Below are positions 42,301-51,599 of a DNA stretch of 64,000 nucleotides, piece by piece (the stretch's first letter is position 1; every line of letters starts with the position of its first letter). The position numbers and the translations under genes were made by a program. The notes under the pieces were generated by a model. The model saw nothing but the letters and a program-made list of their open reading frames with translations, did not search any database and was not told where the DNA came from. Source of the DNA: Hyphomicrobiales bacterium. GTDB taxonomy: Bacteria; Pseudomonadota; Alphaproteobacteria; Rhizobiales; Beijerinckiaceae. The stretch lies in contig JAIXTM010000006.1 in NCBI GenBank assembly GCA_027483945.1, forward strand, positions 1 through 64,000. Direction: 5' to 3'.

Positions 42301-45300
42301 TCTGCTCCAGATTTTCCGCGCTGGACGAGGCGCGCAGGATCGAGCGCCGGTCAAGGTCGGTCTGCGTCACCTGGCGGCCCAGCACGTCGCTGTTCATCAG
42401 GTCATCGGCGCGCTGCTGGTATGTGCGGAAGAACGTCTCGGCTGCCGCCTCCGCAAGCTGCTTCGCCCCCTCCTCGGTGCGATCGAAGGTGCGGCTCGTT
42501 TCCTGATACCGGAAGAAGATGTTGGCCCTGTCGCCGCGGCGGCTGCTGTCCACGCCGACGTTGACGCGGCCGCCCAAGGAGAAGCCGACAAGCTGCTCCA
42601 GCTTCGTTTCCAGGCTGGCGACGGAACGCGCCAAGCCCTCGGCCTCGTCACGGTTGGCCTGGCTGAAGTTTTTCCGGTTGCCTTCGTAGGAGACGGTGCC
42701 ATCGGCCAGGCCGATCTCCGCCCCCTGCGCGCTCGAGCTTTCCTTTGCGCCCGGGAGCATGCTGGCGACGACGGCGGCGATGGCGCCGGCGATGAGGCCG
42801 ATCGGGCCGCCCGCCATGCCCGCCAGCATCATGGCCCCACCAATGGCCGAGGCCGCGCCGCCGGCCACGCCGACCGCGCCGCCGATACCGCCGCGCTGGA
42901 TGCCCGAATAGATGCTGTATGCGCCGCCCGCGATGCCGGCGGCACCACCCAGGCCGCCGGCCAGCGACATCGTGGATGAGCCGACGCCTGCCGCGGATGC
43001 AGAGCCCGCCGCGTCAATCGCGTTGGCCGCCATGGAGCCATAGCCGGCGGCATTGGTGACCGCGCCGCCCGCATTGATGCCGGCATTCGCGCCGCCCCAG
43101 AGCGTGGTGTTCAGCGCGCCGTCCAGCCAGCTAAAGCCGGTCATGGCCGGCCCCTGGTTCGTGAAGGCGTTCTGCAGGTTGCCGAAGCTGCCGGCGCTGC
43201 GAAGGGCGCCAAGCTGCCCCAACTGGTTCAGGCCGCCCTGCAGCCCGCCGGCATCGGTCGCGCCGCCCGAGCCCGCCGTGACCCCGCCAAGCCCGCCACC
43301 GCCGCCCACGCCGAAAACGGAAGCCACGTTGAAGAGCGTCGGCTGGTTGCCGCCGAAGGAGTTTTTCAACGGGTTGATGACCGCCAGCCGGAGCATCCAC
43401 TGCAGCACTTCCGAGAAGACCGCCTTGGCGATGTTCCGGAAGTTGAGGGCTTTCATGTTGCCCGTGGCGAACGCCTGGGTGATAGCCTCACCGATGCGGT
43501 CGAACGCCTGTTCGCCGATCCGGGCAAGCTCGTTGAAGGCCGACTGCTGGCGTTGCAGCGCCTGCGTCGCTTCGGCGATGCGCTCGGCATTGGCGATGCG
43601 CGCCTGGCTGGAGGACGACGCCGGATCTCCGCCTTCGTTCTGGATGCGCTGCCGCTCGCGCAGCGCGGCGATCTCGCGCTCGCGCTGGACCACCGACTGG
43701 CCGACCAGGTCGATCTCGGTCCGGAGCAACTCAAGCTGCTGCTCCTGGGCCGTGAGGTTCTGCGCGTTCCGCAACTGCTCCCGCACGTCGCGCTCCCGGA
43801 GAAGAAGCCCGACGCGAGTTGCGAGAGCGGTCTCGAACCTCTCGTCTCCGGGCTGAAACTTCTGCAGCGTCTCAAGGTATGCCTGGGCGGCGATACGGGA
43901 TTCCTCTGCCGCGCGCGCGCCTTGGGCTTGGGCTTCAGCTTGGCTCAGTAGGGCATTGCTGCTTCGGCTCAGTGCGGCGTTCTCATTGGCGAACTCTTGG
44001 GCAAGGCGCCGCCTCACGAGAATAAGCGCCGCCCCCTGTTCGGCCGCGCCCCCTCCCGCATTTTCGACGGCTATCAGCGCCTGAGCTACAGCGCGATTCG
44101 CTCCGTCCGCCTGTCTCGCTACGTCAACCTGCTGGCGAAGCCCTTTGAGATACTGCTCCATCGGCCCCTGGATGCCGCGAAGCTGCTCACGCAGGGCGTC
44201 GACGCCGGCTGCGATCAGCCGGCTTTCCTCCGCTGTGGCTTCCGGAAGACCAGCCTGCAACGACGTGATCCGTTCATTGATCGCCTGGCGCTGCATCACC
44301 CTTGGATTGATCTCGCGGACGCGGCGCATTGCCTCTTCCGTGGCCTGCCGGCCGCTGGAAGTGGCCGCGACCGGCTCCCGCGGCGTCGGCGCCAGGCCAA
44401 GGAACTGCGTCACCCGGTTGTCGGTCGCCAATTCGATGACCCGAGATAGTCCGTCGACCAGCTTCGCCGTCCAGTCCACGGCTACGGACAAGACATACGC
44501 CAGGGCGGAGCCGATCGCGTCGATGATCGGACGAAGGGCCTGCATCAGCCGCTGGAACGCATTCCCGAGGTTCTCGAGGCTCTGCTGCAGCGGCGTCTTG
44601 GACGCTTCTTCCAGAGCGCGGCGGTAGGCGTCCGTGACCAGCCGGCCGGCCTCGAGGACCTTCCCCTGGTTCTCCAAGCTGATCACGTTCCGGACGAGCG
44701 CCTCGTCCATGGTCCGCAAGCCTTCGGAGGCCAGGCGCCGCGCCGCGTCCGCCGGCTTGTCGATGGCCCGGGCGAGCGTCGCTGCCGCCTCCGGGACCTC
44801 GACCCCCATCGCGCGCGCGAGCCGCCCCGAGAGGCGCACCAGGCTCTCAAGCTCGGCTTCCGATCCGGAGAAGTTGCGCTGCGAAGCGATGACCCGACCA
44901 GCTTCGCGGGCATCACCCGTGCCGATGCTGCTGCTCACCGCGACCCGCTTCGCCGTCTCGGTGACGGCAACGGAAAGCGCCTCGTAATCCTCGCGCGTCA
45001 TCCGCAGCCGCTGGGACAGATTGCTCAGAGCCCGGTCCGTGGACTCGCTCATGGCAATCGCGGCCACGCCGATGGCGGCGAAGGCCACCGTCAGGCCCGT
45101 TCCGGTCTGGATGAACGACCCCGCGAAGCGGCCGAGCGCGTTCAGGGTGTTCCCGATGCCGCCAAGCTGCTGGATGATCTGCGGCCCCTGGGCCGTCGCC
45201 GTCATCAGCAGCCCCTGCCCCATCGACAACTGCGTGAAGACGTCGTTGATCTGGGGAAGAAGCTGCTGAATCTCACGCGTCGTGAGGCCGTAGGCGCCGG

Positions 45301-45802
45301 CCGCGGCAGTCGCCGCGCTGGCCATGCCGGCCTGCGCCTTGCCCGCCCCGGCCGCCTGCTTCTGCAGCGCGTCCATCGCCTTGTTCATGTCGGCGATGGT
45401 GGCGCCCATCGCAATCATCATGCGGCGCGCCTCGGCAAGCTCGGCTTCCAGCGCCTTGATGGCCGCGGCCTGCCCTTTGGACGCCGCGGCCCCCTCTTTC
45501 GAGGCTGCCGACAAGCCCACCTGGGCGGTCGTGGCGCCCTTTGCTGCCGCTCCGGCCCCCGTGGTAGCGGCGTCGAGGTTCTGGGCGGCTGTGGCGCCCG
45601 TTTTCGCGGCCGCCGCGGCATCCAGGACCGACTTCTCGAACTGGTCGAATGCCTGGGCGGCCCCTTCGGCCGCCCCCTCGACCCGGCTGAGAGACTTTGC
45701 GACCTCGCCCTCGGCCTGCTTCAGCGGTCCGGTGTCGACGCCAAGCGCGAGGATATCAACCTGCGGCGTCCCGCCGCCGCTGCCGCCGCCGGTCCCGCTC
45801 AT
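39344..45802 (-). CDS. Tail tape measure protein
   Basis: 2152 residues, the largest gene. Helical Ala-rich N-terminus, membrane-like segments near 235-255 and a Gly/Ala stretch near 970-1020 (MMLAGMAGGPIGLIAGAIAA), both common in tape measures. Around 1235-1650 a unit of ~80 residues (EVNRRAAxAGxxGDAG..., QxxxLRKQFxDLGxDxEN) repeats about five times; near 1790-1930 a ~30-residue unit (VEQxLGRDLTxAERAxLV) repeats about five times. It sets tail length and is ejected with the DNA. Confidence 0.93.
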   Translation of the reverse strand: MSGTGGGSGGGTPQVDILALGVDTGPLKQAEGEVAKSLSRVEGAAEGAAQAFDQFEKSVLDAAAAAKTGATAAQNLDAATTGAGAAAKGATTAQVGLSAASKEGAAASKGQAAAIKALEAELAEARRMMIAMGATIADMNKAMDALQKQAAGAGKAQAGMASAATAAAGAYGLTTREIQQLLPQINDVFTQLSMGQGLLMTATAQGPQIIQQLGGIGNTLNALGRFAGSFIQTGTGLTVAFAAIGVAAIAMSESTDRALSNLSQRLRMTREDYEALSVAVTETAKRVAVSSSIGTGDAREAGRVIASQRNFSGSEAELESLVRLSGRLARAMGVEVPEAAATLARAIDKPADAARRLASEGLRTMDEALVRNVISLENQGKVLEAGRLVTDAYRRALEEASKTPLQQSLENLGNAFQRLMQALRPIIDAIGSALAYVLSVAVDWTAKLVDGLSRVIELATDNRVTQFLGLAPTPREPVAATSSGRQATEEAMRRVREINPRVMQRQAINERITSLQAGLPEATAEESRLIAAGVDALREQLRGIQGPMEQYLKGLRQQVDVARQADGANRAVAQALIAVENAGGGAAEQGAALILVRRRLAQEFANENAALSRSSNALLSQAEAQAQGARAAEESRIAAQAYLETLQKFQPGDERFETALATRVGLLLRERDVREQLRNAQNLTAQEQQLELLRTEIDLVGQSVVQREREIAALRERQRIQNEGGDPASSSSQARIANAERIAEATQALQRQQSAFNELARIGEQAFDRIGEAITQAFATGNMKALNFRNIAKAVFSEVLQWMLRLAVINPLKNSFGGNQPTLFNVASVFGVGGGGGLGGVTAGSGGATDAGGLQGGLNQLGQLGALRSAGSFGNLQNAFTNQGPAMTGFSWLDGALNTTLWGGANAGINAGGAVTNAAGYGSMAANAIDAAGSASAAGVGSSTMSLAGGLGGAAGIAGGAYSIYSGIQRGGIGGAVGVAGGAASAIGGAMMLAGMAGGPIGLIAGAIAAVVASMLPGAKESSSAQGAEIGLADGTVSYEGNRKNFSQANRDEAEGLARSVASLETKLEQLVGFSLGGRVNVGVDSSRRGDRANIFFRYQETSRTFDRTEEGAKQLAEAAAETFFRTYQQRADDLMNSDVLGRQVTQTDLDRRSILRASSSAENLEQNLEWYEKTYKAMVEAGSAANEYAKSIEAAAKPYNDAIEKARALGLAEDALARKRDEATQRITSERDREVSDISSSIIARAVDADLWGGNEGAVKFWNDMNAAAVRAAAEVEDLRIRLDSLGVSSENAAGLIQQLQAVQAAETAKRLKARNESITDIIFEVTRRASATGMLGDAGTLTQYYESWQQARSIETQVEALAKQFEDLGWEAAYAGEYIERFRATLQREADDANKARGMQIWETSVEVNRRAAAAGVLGDAGAVSQAHEAMQTQRSIDLQMEALRKQFEDLGWDAENTAIYVDRFGQALKKEAADIEASRVRRVWDSAIEVNRRAAVAGLIGDAGSMSQVFRDMQEQRSIEDQVDALRKQFIDLGFDVENTSLYVQRFSETLQKEAQDRALERIAQVRSINDNADLRLLRAAGRTDEAALMSFDIAARDEIAQLRKALIDLGVGAAEAAATIGKTEQALTAERVQLVNQLSEATREATRQAGRSIRAYLDELRTSTGAGGVSGADALAAAQQQFGRDLTLARDGDQEALSRITTSADRLLSTGQAQYASGADFQAIRTFVLSSLENLPATRSYDSLILDELKKLGGGIDVAVDIAVVRTITEALNLLPEADRARLVQAQLVLRSVEERLGRFLTAAEKSALVEGSLVRRDIEQAMARDLTPAERTSLVTGGQFIREVEQRLGRNLTPSEVATLVASEAVQRVVEQSLGRDMTAAERAGLVQAGSVERRVEQILQRDLTESERALIVSGGTIARNVSQSVADPTGSEVITPGSVNRTVTQTVETIETVQISRSIDDKLSGILNAMLVVGREQIVAMTAIGTEANGHTRRMSEDLNLLWRTAAGVIGSGLVVQARPWAQENASSIVKFAQGGVFDGPVLFPMRRGTGMLGEAGPEAIMPLQRAPDGSLGVRASGDLFDLSPIVRELRDLRREVAYLRAERDADAKRAQRTREDIADSSGKTAEATEAVARDRGAVGRRRKVA

Positions 45803-46125
45803 CGCCGCTTACCCCGCACCGCCGCTTGGGTGGCGCGATCAGCCTGGATCACGTCCAGGTAGAGCCGGTCCATCGCCTGTAGGATCTCGATGAAGCCGTC
45901 TCGCTCCAACTCGGAATCAAAGCCGACGCGGCCGCGCATATAGCCATCCATCTCGCTCACGGGGATGGGCTGGTCCACCAGGTAGGAGAAGCCGGGAATC
46001 GACACGCGCCCTCCGTTGAGGGTCCAGAACGCTTTCCAGTAGGGAAGGGCCGCTTCCTCAACCTCCGGCCCTTCCAAAAGGTGCGCCGGCGGGGTCTTGC
46101 CCCGCTTCAGCGCCTCCTCGATCAC
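45799..46125 (-). CDS. Tail assembly chaperone, second frame
   Basis: 108 residues from GTG 46125 (GTGA with the upstream gene). Position and the -1 frame relation to the upstream gene match the lambda G/GT pair. No canonical slippery heptamer is visible at the junction, so separate translation by coupling is as likely as frameshifting. Confidence 0.7.
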   Translation of the reverse strand: MIEEALKRGKTPPAHLLEGPEVEEAALPYWKAFWTLNGGRVSIPGFSYLVDQPIPVSEMDGYMRGRVGFDSELERDGFIEILQAMDRLYLDVIQADRATQAAVRGKRR

Positions 46126-46625
46126 GCGCTGGGCGTGCTTTCCTTCCTTGATGCACCATCGGAGAGCTTCGAGGAGTTTCCCTCCAAACGCTCAAGCTCG
46201 GCGCGCCGATATGAGTCCGTGTCGCCGGCCCGGTTCAGGATCAGGTCGCGCAGCGGCCGCATCTTGGCCTCGCCCATGAGGCGCTTCACGACGTCCGCCC
46301 GGAACGCCAGGGAGCCCTTCGTGTCCTGCCACCAGGGCGGCGCCGGCACGTCCTCCCAGCCGGTCAGGGCCGCGGCGGCAAGCTCGGTCTCGTTCGCATT
46401 GACGATATCCGGCGGCAGCAGGCCGCCGTTCGCCTGCACGATCTTCGACTGCCGGCGAAGCTGCGCGACGCGCACAGCCTGAACCGGCGGGCTCGATAGG
46501 GAGCGAATGCGGAATCGGGAGGTGCCGATGTTGTGCCAGACGCCCTCCGCCTCCGCCTCCGGGACGGTTTCGAAGAGCGCATAGATATCCTGCGGAGCGT
46601 CCGCCGGATTGGTGGTGTCGTTCAT
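46122..46625 (-). CDS. Tail assembly chaperone (gpG-like)
   Basis: 167 residues. FRIRSLSSPPVQAVRVAQLR, NANETELAAAALTGWEDVP and KGSLAFRADVVKRLMGEAKM are features of chaperones upstream of tape measure genes. It would guide tail assembly around the tape measure. 73 nt after the tube gene. Confidence 0.78.
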   Translation of the reverse strand: MNDTTNPADAPQDIYALFETVPEAEAEGVWHNIGTSRFRIRSLSSPPVQAVRVAQLRRQSKIVQANGGLLPPDIVNANETELAAAALTGWEDVPAPPWWQDTKGSLAFRADVVKRLMGEAKMRPLRDLILNRAGDTDSYRRAELERLEGNSSKLSDGASRKESTPSA

Positions 46626-46698
46626 CCGTGATCCCCCACGGTGGGCATGGCGCGTCGGGGCGCCAGGCCGATGAAAATCTCCGCCCGACCGGAAGTCG

Positions 46699-48138
46699 TC
46701 ACACCGCCTCGTCGTAGCGGAGAATCCGCATCTGGTAGCCGAGGGTCGGCGAGCGGCGCGCCTTGATGGTGATCGGCAACATCACGTCGGTGTTCGCGCC
46801 ACCCACATTGAGGTTGCCGTCGATCTTGGCGGTCGGCAGGTCGAAGAGAATGCCGCGGCCGGCGGAATCGCCCACGCGCCACGCGATCTGCGTGTCGGTA
46901 TTCGTGAGCGCCTTCTGCGCGAGCGTCAGGCTCTCGAAGTAGATTTCGGCCGAGCCCTCGATCTTGATGCGGCCCAGGCCACGACCCACCGAGCCATAGC
47001 GGTTCAGGCCGCCGCGCTGGCGAAGCTGGTTGTCCAGCGTCAGGTTCAACGAACTGATGAAGCTGTTGTCCGTGTCGCCGACCTGCACGCCGTCGATGCA
47101 CAGCAGGCCCATGTCGGTGCCCGTGTTCATCACGTCGCCGGTCACCGCGGCGGTATCGGTCGCGCCCGCGATCTGCGTCGCCGAGAGCGCGCCGGTATCA
47201 CCCATGAAGGTGAAGCTGCCGGTGGCGATCGACTGCGCGTTCAGGGTCTCCACCATCGTGGTGATTTCCTGGCCGCGGCTCGTCTCGAACGCACCGCCGG
47301 AGATATCGTTGAACCGGCGCTGCAGGGAGAACGTGCGGCGGGTCGTGCCATGGTCCAGGCGGTCGCCGAAGGTGAACCGGATGGTCTTGCCCGTCCCGGT
47401 ATCGGCGCCGAAGCCGGTCGGCACGATATCGAACGTCAGGGTGGTGGCGGTGATCGCCGAGATGCGCGCCCAGCCATTGCAGCCCGTGGTGTTGAAGGCG
47501 AAGGCGCCACCGGCCGCGCCGCCGATGCGAATCCATTCGCCCACGACGAGTTGCTGGTTCAGGAAGTTGCCCGAGGCCGCGGAAATCACCAGGCGGTTCG
47601 GGCCGACCGCGCAGGAGCAGTCGCCCGACGCGGCCTGGAAGCCCACGGCCTTGATGAAGGCGGTCGCCGGAGGCGAAGCCTCGATGGCAGCGCCCGTCAC
47701 CGTGACGGTGGTCGACGTCGCATCGGCGGCCAGCGGGCCAAAGAGCCCGTTGTTCGCCGCGACGGCGAAGTTGGCGCCGCGGACCAGCATGCCCTGGCGG
47801 AACACCGTGCCGGTGGCGACCGTGAAGGTGGTCGCCGTGGCCGCCGTCACGGGGCGACGCGCCTTGACCGCCCAGGTGCCGCACATGGCGGCCTCCCGGA
47901 AGTCGTCGTCGTTGCCGTAGACCTTCTCGACGCCGATATCCGCGCTCACGTCCTGCGCCACGGCGATATAGTCGGACGTCTGGCGGTCCGGCCGGATCTC
48001 GCCGGACTCCACGGTCCGATCCGAGATGGTCACGTTCGGGGTCGTAACGCGCATGGCCCGGAACGCGGGCGAAGCCGGCGTCACCCCGCGCGTGACTTCC
48101 TGGACGTAGAAAAAGCCTACCTGATCGCTATCGGCCAT
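46699..48138 (-). CDS. Major tail tube protein
   Basis: 479 residues. VGFFYVQEVTRGVTPASPAF, RMVT-like TPNVTISDRTVESGEIRPDR and IKIEGSAEIYFESLTLAQKA match the large siphovirus tube protein family (Phage_tube_2 type). An Ig-like inserted region lies in the middle (about 100-260). It polymerises around the tape measure. Confidence 0.87.
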   Translation of the reverse strand: MADSDQVGFFYVQEVTRGVTPASPAFRAMRVTTPNVTISDRTVESGEIRPDRQTSDYIAVAQDVSADIGVEKVYGNDDDFREAAMCGTWAVKARRPVTAATATTFTVATGTVFRQGMLVRGANFAVAANNGLFGPLAADATSTTVTVTGAAIEASPPATAFIKAVGFQAASGDCSCAVGPNRLVISAASGNFLNQQLVVGEWIRIGGAAGGAFAFNTTGCNGWARISAITATTLTFDIVPTGFGADTGTGKTIRFTFGDRLDHGTTRRTFSLQRRFNDISGGAFETSRGQEITTMVETLNAQSIATGSFTFMGDTGALSATQIAGATDTAAVTGDVMNTGTDMGLLCIDGVQVGDTDNSFISSLNLTLDNQLRQRGGLNRYGSVGRGLGRIKIEGSAEIYFESLTLAQKALTNTDTQIAWRVGDSAGRGILFDLPTAKIDGNLNVGGANTDVMLPITIKARRSPTLGYQMRILRYDEAV

Positions 48139-48153
48139 GATCGCCTCCGATGG

Positions 48154-48582
48154 TTACGCTGTCCGGTCCCGCTGGAACGGACAGATGACGTTGTTCTGGA
48201 ACCAGTTGTCCGAGCCGGGCACGACCCGGGCCGTCGGCGTCTGGAACGTGACGCGGCCCTCGGCCGCCAAGGTGACGCCAGGCGCGAAGATCGCAGCGAC
48301 CTCCTCGCACAAGGCGTCGGCCGACCCATCGCCGATGCCCTTCGGCGTGAAGACCTGGATCGTGACCACCCCGGTCCAGCGATCCAGGCGCGGCCCAATC
48401 GAAACGCGGCGCCCCTCGCCCAGCATCAGCGAAAAGCGCACCCAGGGCGCGCTCTGCGGGGGCGTGAAGGGCTCCTGATTCATCCAGTGGATGGGCGTGC
48501 GCGGAGCGCCGTTCACCACCCACAAGGCCGAGAACCTGTTCCTGATGGCCGCCTTCGCGGCGGGAAGGCCGGGCGTGATCAT
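48154..48582 (-). CDS. Tail terminator protein
   Basis: 142 residues. AIRNRFSALW, APWVRFSLMLGEGRRVSIGP, WTGVVTIQVFTPKGIGDGSA follow DUF4128/gpU-like tail terminators. It caps the tail tube and joins it to the head. ATGA overlap with the next upstream gene. Confidence 0.82.
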   Translation of the reverse strand: MITPGLPAAKAAIRNRFSALWVVNGAPRTPIHWMNQEPFTPPQSAPWVRFSLMLGEGRRVSIGPRLDRWTGVVTIQVFTPKGIGDGSADALCEEVAAIFAPGVTLAAEGRVTFQTPTARVVPGSDNWFQNNVICPFQRDRTA

Positions 48583-48977
48583 GCATACTTCGCCCGCAAT
48601 TCAGCCAAGGTGACGGCGACCATGCCGGCCGGCGCCTGCTTCGAATGGCCGTTCTCGAGCCGGGGCGCGTAGACGGTCGGGTTGTAAATCCAGACGCGGT
48701 CGCCGAGCGTAAGCCCGGCCACCTCGACCGCGACTTCGGCCGGAAGGCCCGCCGACGCCGCCCCCGCCTGGTAGCCTTCCGGCTTGTCCACGGCCTTGTT
48801 CGGCAGCGCGTTGATCTGCGCCGACCACATCGACCGGCAGAATCCCGTATCCACGGGCGTCTTGTCGATCACGCCTTCGGCCGCCTCGAGGCACACGTCG
48901 ATCGCCTTGAGGCGCGCGACCTCCATGCCCTTCTCGGCCCACTGCTGAAGGTTGAGCTTGAGGACGCGCGACTTCAT
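48579..48977 (-). CDS. HK97 gp10-like tail completion protein
   Basis: 132 residues. EAAEGVIDKTPVDTGFCRSM, VWIYNPTVYAPRLENGHS and KQAPAGMVAVTLAELR are the conserved blocks of this connector family (TPVDTG...YA..lE.G). ATGA overlaps on both sides. Confidence 0.85.
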   Translation of the reverse strand: MKSRVLKLNLQQWAEKGMEVARLKAIDVCLEAAEGVIDKTPVDTGFCRSMWSAQINALPNKAVDKPEGYQAGAASAGLPAEVAVEVAGLTLGDRVWIYNPTVYAPRLENGHSKQAPAGMVAVTLAELRAKYA

Positions 48978-49402
48978 GCGGCGCCTCCGGCCAGGTTCAG
49001 CCGGAAGAAGATGGCCCGGCCACCCACGACGGTCGGATCGGCGCTGATGACGCGCTGCGGCTCGCCACTGCCCTCCACGACGAAGTCCCCGACCTCGGGG
49101 ACCATCGGAATCTCACCCGTCCAGGGGAACTCCCCCCAGGGGCTGCGCCCGAAGTAACGCTCGATGAGACGGGCCGGGATCGAAGCCACGCGCCGCCTGG
49201 CAACCGCTCCCCCCTCCAAGCGATAGGTCTCGTCGGCCACAATCGCGGGCGTGGCGATCTCTTCCGGCTGCGTGGACAGGACATTGCCCGTGGCCGGGTC
49301 ATAGGCGCCCGTGGCGGCCACGGTGCGGCGAAGCCGAACCAGGCGGCCGGTCAGGTCGAGAGCGCGATGGAAGCCGCGCTCGGCTCGGTCGGCGACGCTC
49401 AC
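48974..49402 (-). CDS. Head closure/connector protein
   Basis: 142 residues from GTG 49402 (GTGA). RLVRLRRTVAATGAYDPATG and late beta strands (GDFVVEGSGEPQRVISADPT) fit small head-tail stopper proteins. Role assigned mainly by position. Confidence 0.65.
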   Translation of the reverse strand: MSVADRAERGFHRALDLTGRLVRLRRTVAATGAYDPATGNVLSTQPEEIATPAIVADETYRLEGGAVARRRVASIPARLIERYFGRSPWGEFPWTGEIPMVPEVGDFVVEGSGEPQRVISADPTVVGGRAIFFRLNLAGGAA

Positions 49403-49860
49403 TGCCACCCCTCCCAAGCCTCACGCGCCTGGTCGACGCGATCGAAGGAGGGCTGCACGCGGTCCGCGTTGGACGCGGCCGCCGCCATATCACTCAGGCG
49501 GGCGCCGGTGACCACCGCAGCACCGCACATAAGCGCCCCCGCGGACTCCGTCTGGGAGGCGGCCATCTTGGCGCCGGCCTCGCGGCGCAAGGCGACGGCC
49601 ATCTCACGGAACCGCTCGGCGCTACGCGCCGGGCTGATGCTCACGCCCGAGGCACTGAAGGATTCGTCGCGGGCCAGCTTGGCGGCGATGCGATCCGCCA
49701 GCCAGGCCGCGGCCAGATAGGCGTTGTCGCCCTGGTCCAAAAGCGCGAACGCGACCTCGGCGTCGTCGCACAGCGGCGACGTCGCGTCGGTGTCGCCCAG
49801 GAGGAGCCGGACCAGATCGGCCGGCTTGCCCCCAGGGTTCGCGGTATAGGACCAGGCCAC
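49399..49860 (-). CDS. Head-tail adaptor protein
   Basis: 153 residues. MAWSYTANPGGKPADLVRLL, LGDTDATSPLCDDAEVAFAL and ARSAERFREMAVALRREAG match adaptors that bind the portal ring. Between capsid and connector genes as expected. Confidence 0.72.
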   Translation of the reverse strand: MAWSYTANPGGKPADLVRLLLGDTDATSPLCDDAEVAFALLDQGDNAYLAAAWLADRIAAKLARDESFSASGVSISPARSAERFREMAVALRREAGAKMAASQTESAGALMCGAAVVTGARLSDMAAAASNADRVQPSFDRVDQAREAWEGWQ

Positions 49861-49867
49861 CAGCGCC

Positions 49868-50890
49868 TCAGTTGGACGAGGTAAGCTCGACCAGCACCTT
49901 CGGCCGGCGGCAGATCGGCAGCGGGTTGCTCTGGCTCAGCACGTCGATGCCGGTGCCGTCCTGCCGCGCGACCTGGCGGGCATACAGGGGGATACCGATC
50001 GTGTTGACCGTCTCCATCCAGTTGGCCGGCGCATAGTGGGTCTTGAAGGTGTCGGTCGTGCCCTCCGGGAAGGCGATGCCGGCCGAGGCGGCGAAGGCGT
50101 CTTCGGTGGAGCCGTCGGCCAGCGTGAAGGTGGCGTCGTATTCCTCGAACGTGACGCCGTGGAAGGTGAAGCCCTCGCGCATGTCCTCGCGCATCGGGTT
50201 GCCACGGGTATCGTTGAAGAACTTGTAGGCGTCCTTCACGGTGTCGTGCCGGATGAACTTGTCCCAGAACGTGGGGGACACGATGGCCCGCACGCCGGTC
50301 ATGTTCTCGCCGTTCAGGTTCTTGGCGATGTAGCGTTTCACCTCACGCACCTTGCCGGCGACGTCGGTGGTGCTCGTGCCCAGCACGAAGTCCACGGTCT
50401 TCTTCGTCACGCCGAACTCGGTGAAGAAGTTGACCAGGGTGAGGCCCGCGCCGTCCTTCAGCACGCCCTTCAACGCCTGGATTCGCATATATTCCAGGGT
50501 CTGGCCGTGCTTCATGCGAAGGCGCGACAGGCGATCGTCCATCACGCGCGCCAGGGTGTCGGAACCGTCCCGGCTGCCGAACGCGCGGATGCCCTGGATA
50601 TCGTCCGGGGTCACCACGTCGTTGTGCGGGATGTGCGGGATCACCAGCGAGCGGATCGAGCGGCTGTCGCGGTTCGCCACGGTTGCCGGGCCGCCACGCG
50701 CGATGGACGGAAGCAGGTTCATGACCCCTTCCTTGATGTCGATCAGCACGGTCGTCTGCGTGACGCCCGCATCGGAGAACAGCCCAAGCCGGTTGATCCG
50801 GCCATAGGTGTTCGGCTGCAGGTTGAGCGATTCCGTCATTTCCGCCAGGCCAAAGCCCGAGGCGTCGAACGGATTGATGATTGCGGGCAT
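49868..50890 (-). CDS. Major capsid protein (lambda gpE-like)
   Basis: 340 residues. NPFDASGFGLAEMTESLNLQ, PNTYGRINRLGLFSDAGVTQ, VMDDRLSRLRMKHGQTLEYM and YARQVARQDGTGIDVLSQSN are hallmark blocks of the phage capsid E family. Forms the icosahedral shell with gpD-like decoration. Confidence 0.95.
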   Translation of the reverse strand: MPAIINPFDASGFGLAEMTESLNLQPNTYGRINRLGLFSDAGVTQTTVLIDIKEGVMNLLPSIARGGPATVANRDSRSIRSLVIPHIPHNDVVTPDDIQGIRAFGSRDGSDTLARVMDDRLSRLRMKHGQTLEYMRIQALKGVLKDGAGLTLVNFFTEFGVTKKTVDFVLGTSTTDVAGKVREVKRYIAKNLNGENMTGVRAIVSPTFWDKFIRHDTVKDAYKFFNDTRGNPMREDMREGFTFHGVTFEEYDATFTLADGSTEDAFAASAGIAFPEGTTDTFKTHYAPANWMETVNTIGIPLYARQVARQDGTGIDVLSQSNPLPICRRPKVLVELTSSN

Positions 50891-50918
50891 GGCGGGAGCC
50901 TTTCTTGCTGGCTGTCGT

Positions 50919-51575
50919 TCAGTCGGCCTGGCGGATGACGATGCCGAGGGCGGCCATCGCCGCGATGGCGGGCGCGCGCAGGGCGGCCGTGTTCAAGCCG
51001 GCCGGCCAGATCACGCGGTCGGACGAGAGAACGGCCGGGCCGCGCGCAAGCATCACGGTCGGCTGGACGGCGGACGAGGCATCCGTGTCCTGCAGGAGGA
51101 TGCCCGCAAAGAGATGCGATCCATCCGACTGCGCCGTCGCCGCGATCTGGCGGACCTGGCCGCTGCCCGCGGTCGTGATGATCGTGAACGAGTCACCCGA
51201 AACCATGGGCGTGCCGCCCACAGTGATGGTGAAGGCGACCTCGGTGGCGAACAGCGTGCCGGTCGCGCCCTGCCCGATCATGTTCCCGTCCGGGTCGAAC
51301 ACATTGAAGGCCGTGGCGGACGTCATCACGGCGCGATAGGTGCCGACCACCGCGCTCGCGCGAACCGGGGTCGCATGCGCGGCGATGGTGCCGTTGCCGG
51401 TGTTGCCGCCGACCGCGGCGACCGTGGTCGAGGCGGTGTTGACGGCGGTGCGGCCCAGCACCGTGCCGAGGAGCAGGTTGCCGGTCGCCAGCGTGACGGC
51501 TTCACGGCAGGTTTCGCGCGAGTGTTCGCGCTTCAGAAGATCCCCCAGCGTGGGGTTCATGGTCTTGACCGGCAT
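50919..51575 (-). CDS. Head decoration protein (gpD-like)
   Basis: 218 residues. NPTLGDLLKREHSRETCREA, VTLATGNLLLGTVLGRTA and FTIITTAGSGQVRQ match the gpD family with an added loop domain. It stabilises the expanded capsid. Directly precedes the capsid gene in the operon. Confidence 0.88.
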   Translation of the reverse strand: MPVKTMNPTLGDLLKREHSRETCREAVTLATGNLLLGTVLGRTAVNTASTTVAAVGGNTGNGTIAAHATPVRASAVVGTYRAVMTSATAFNVFDPDGNMIGQGATGTLFATEVAFTITVGGTPMVSGDSFTIITTAGSGQVRQIAATAQSDGSHLFAGILLQDTDASSAVQPTVMLARGPAVLSSDRVIWPAGLNTAALRAPAIAAMAALGIVIRQAD

Positions 51576-51599
51576 AGCGGCGACTCCTTCTCAGATGGC

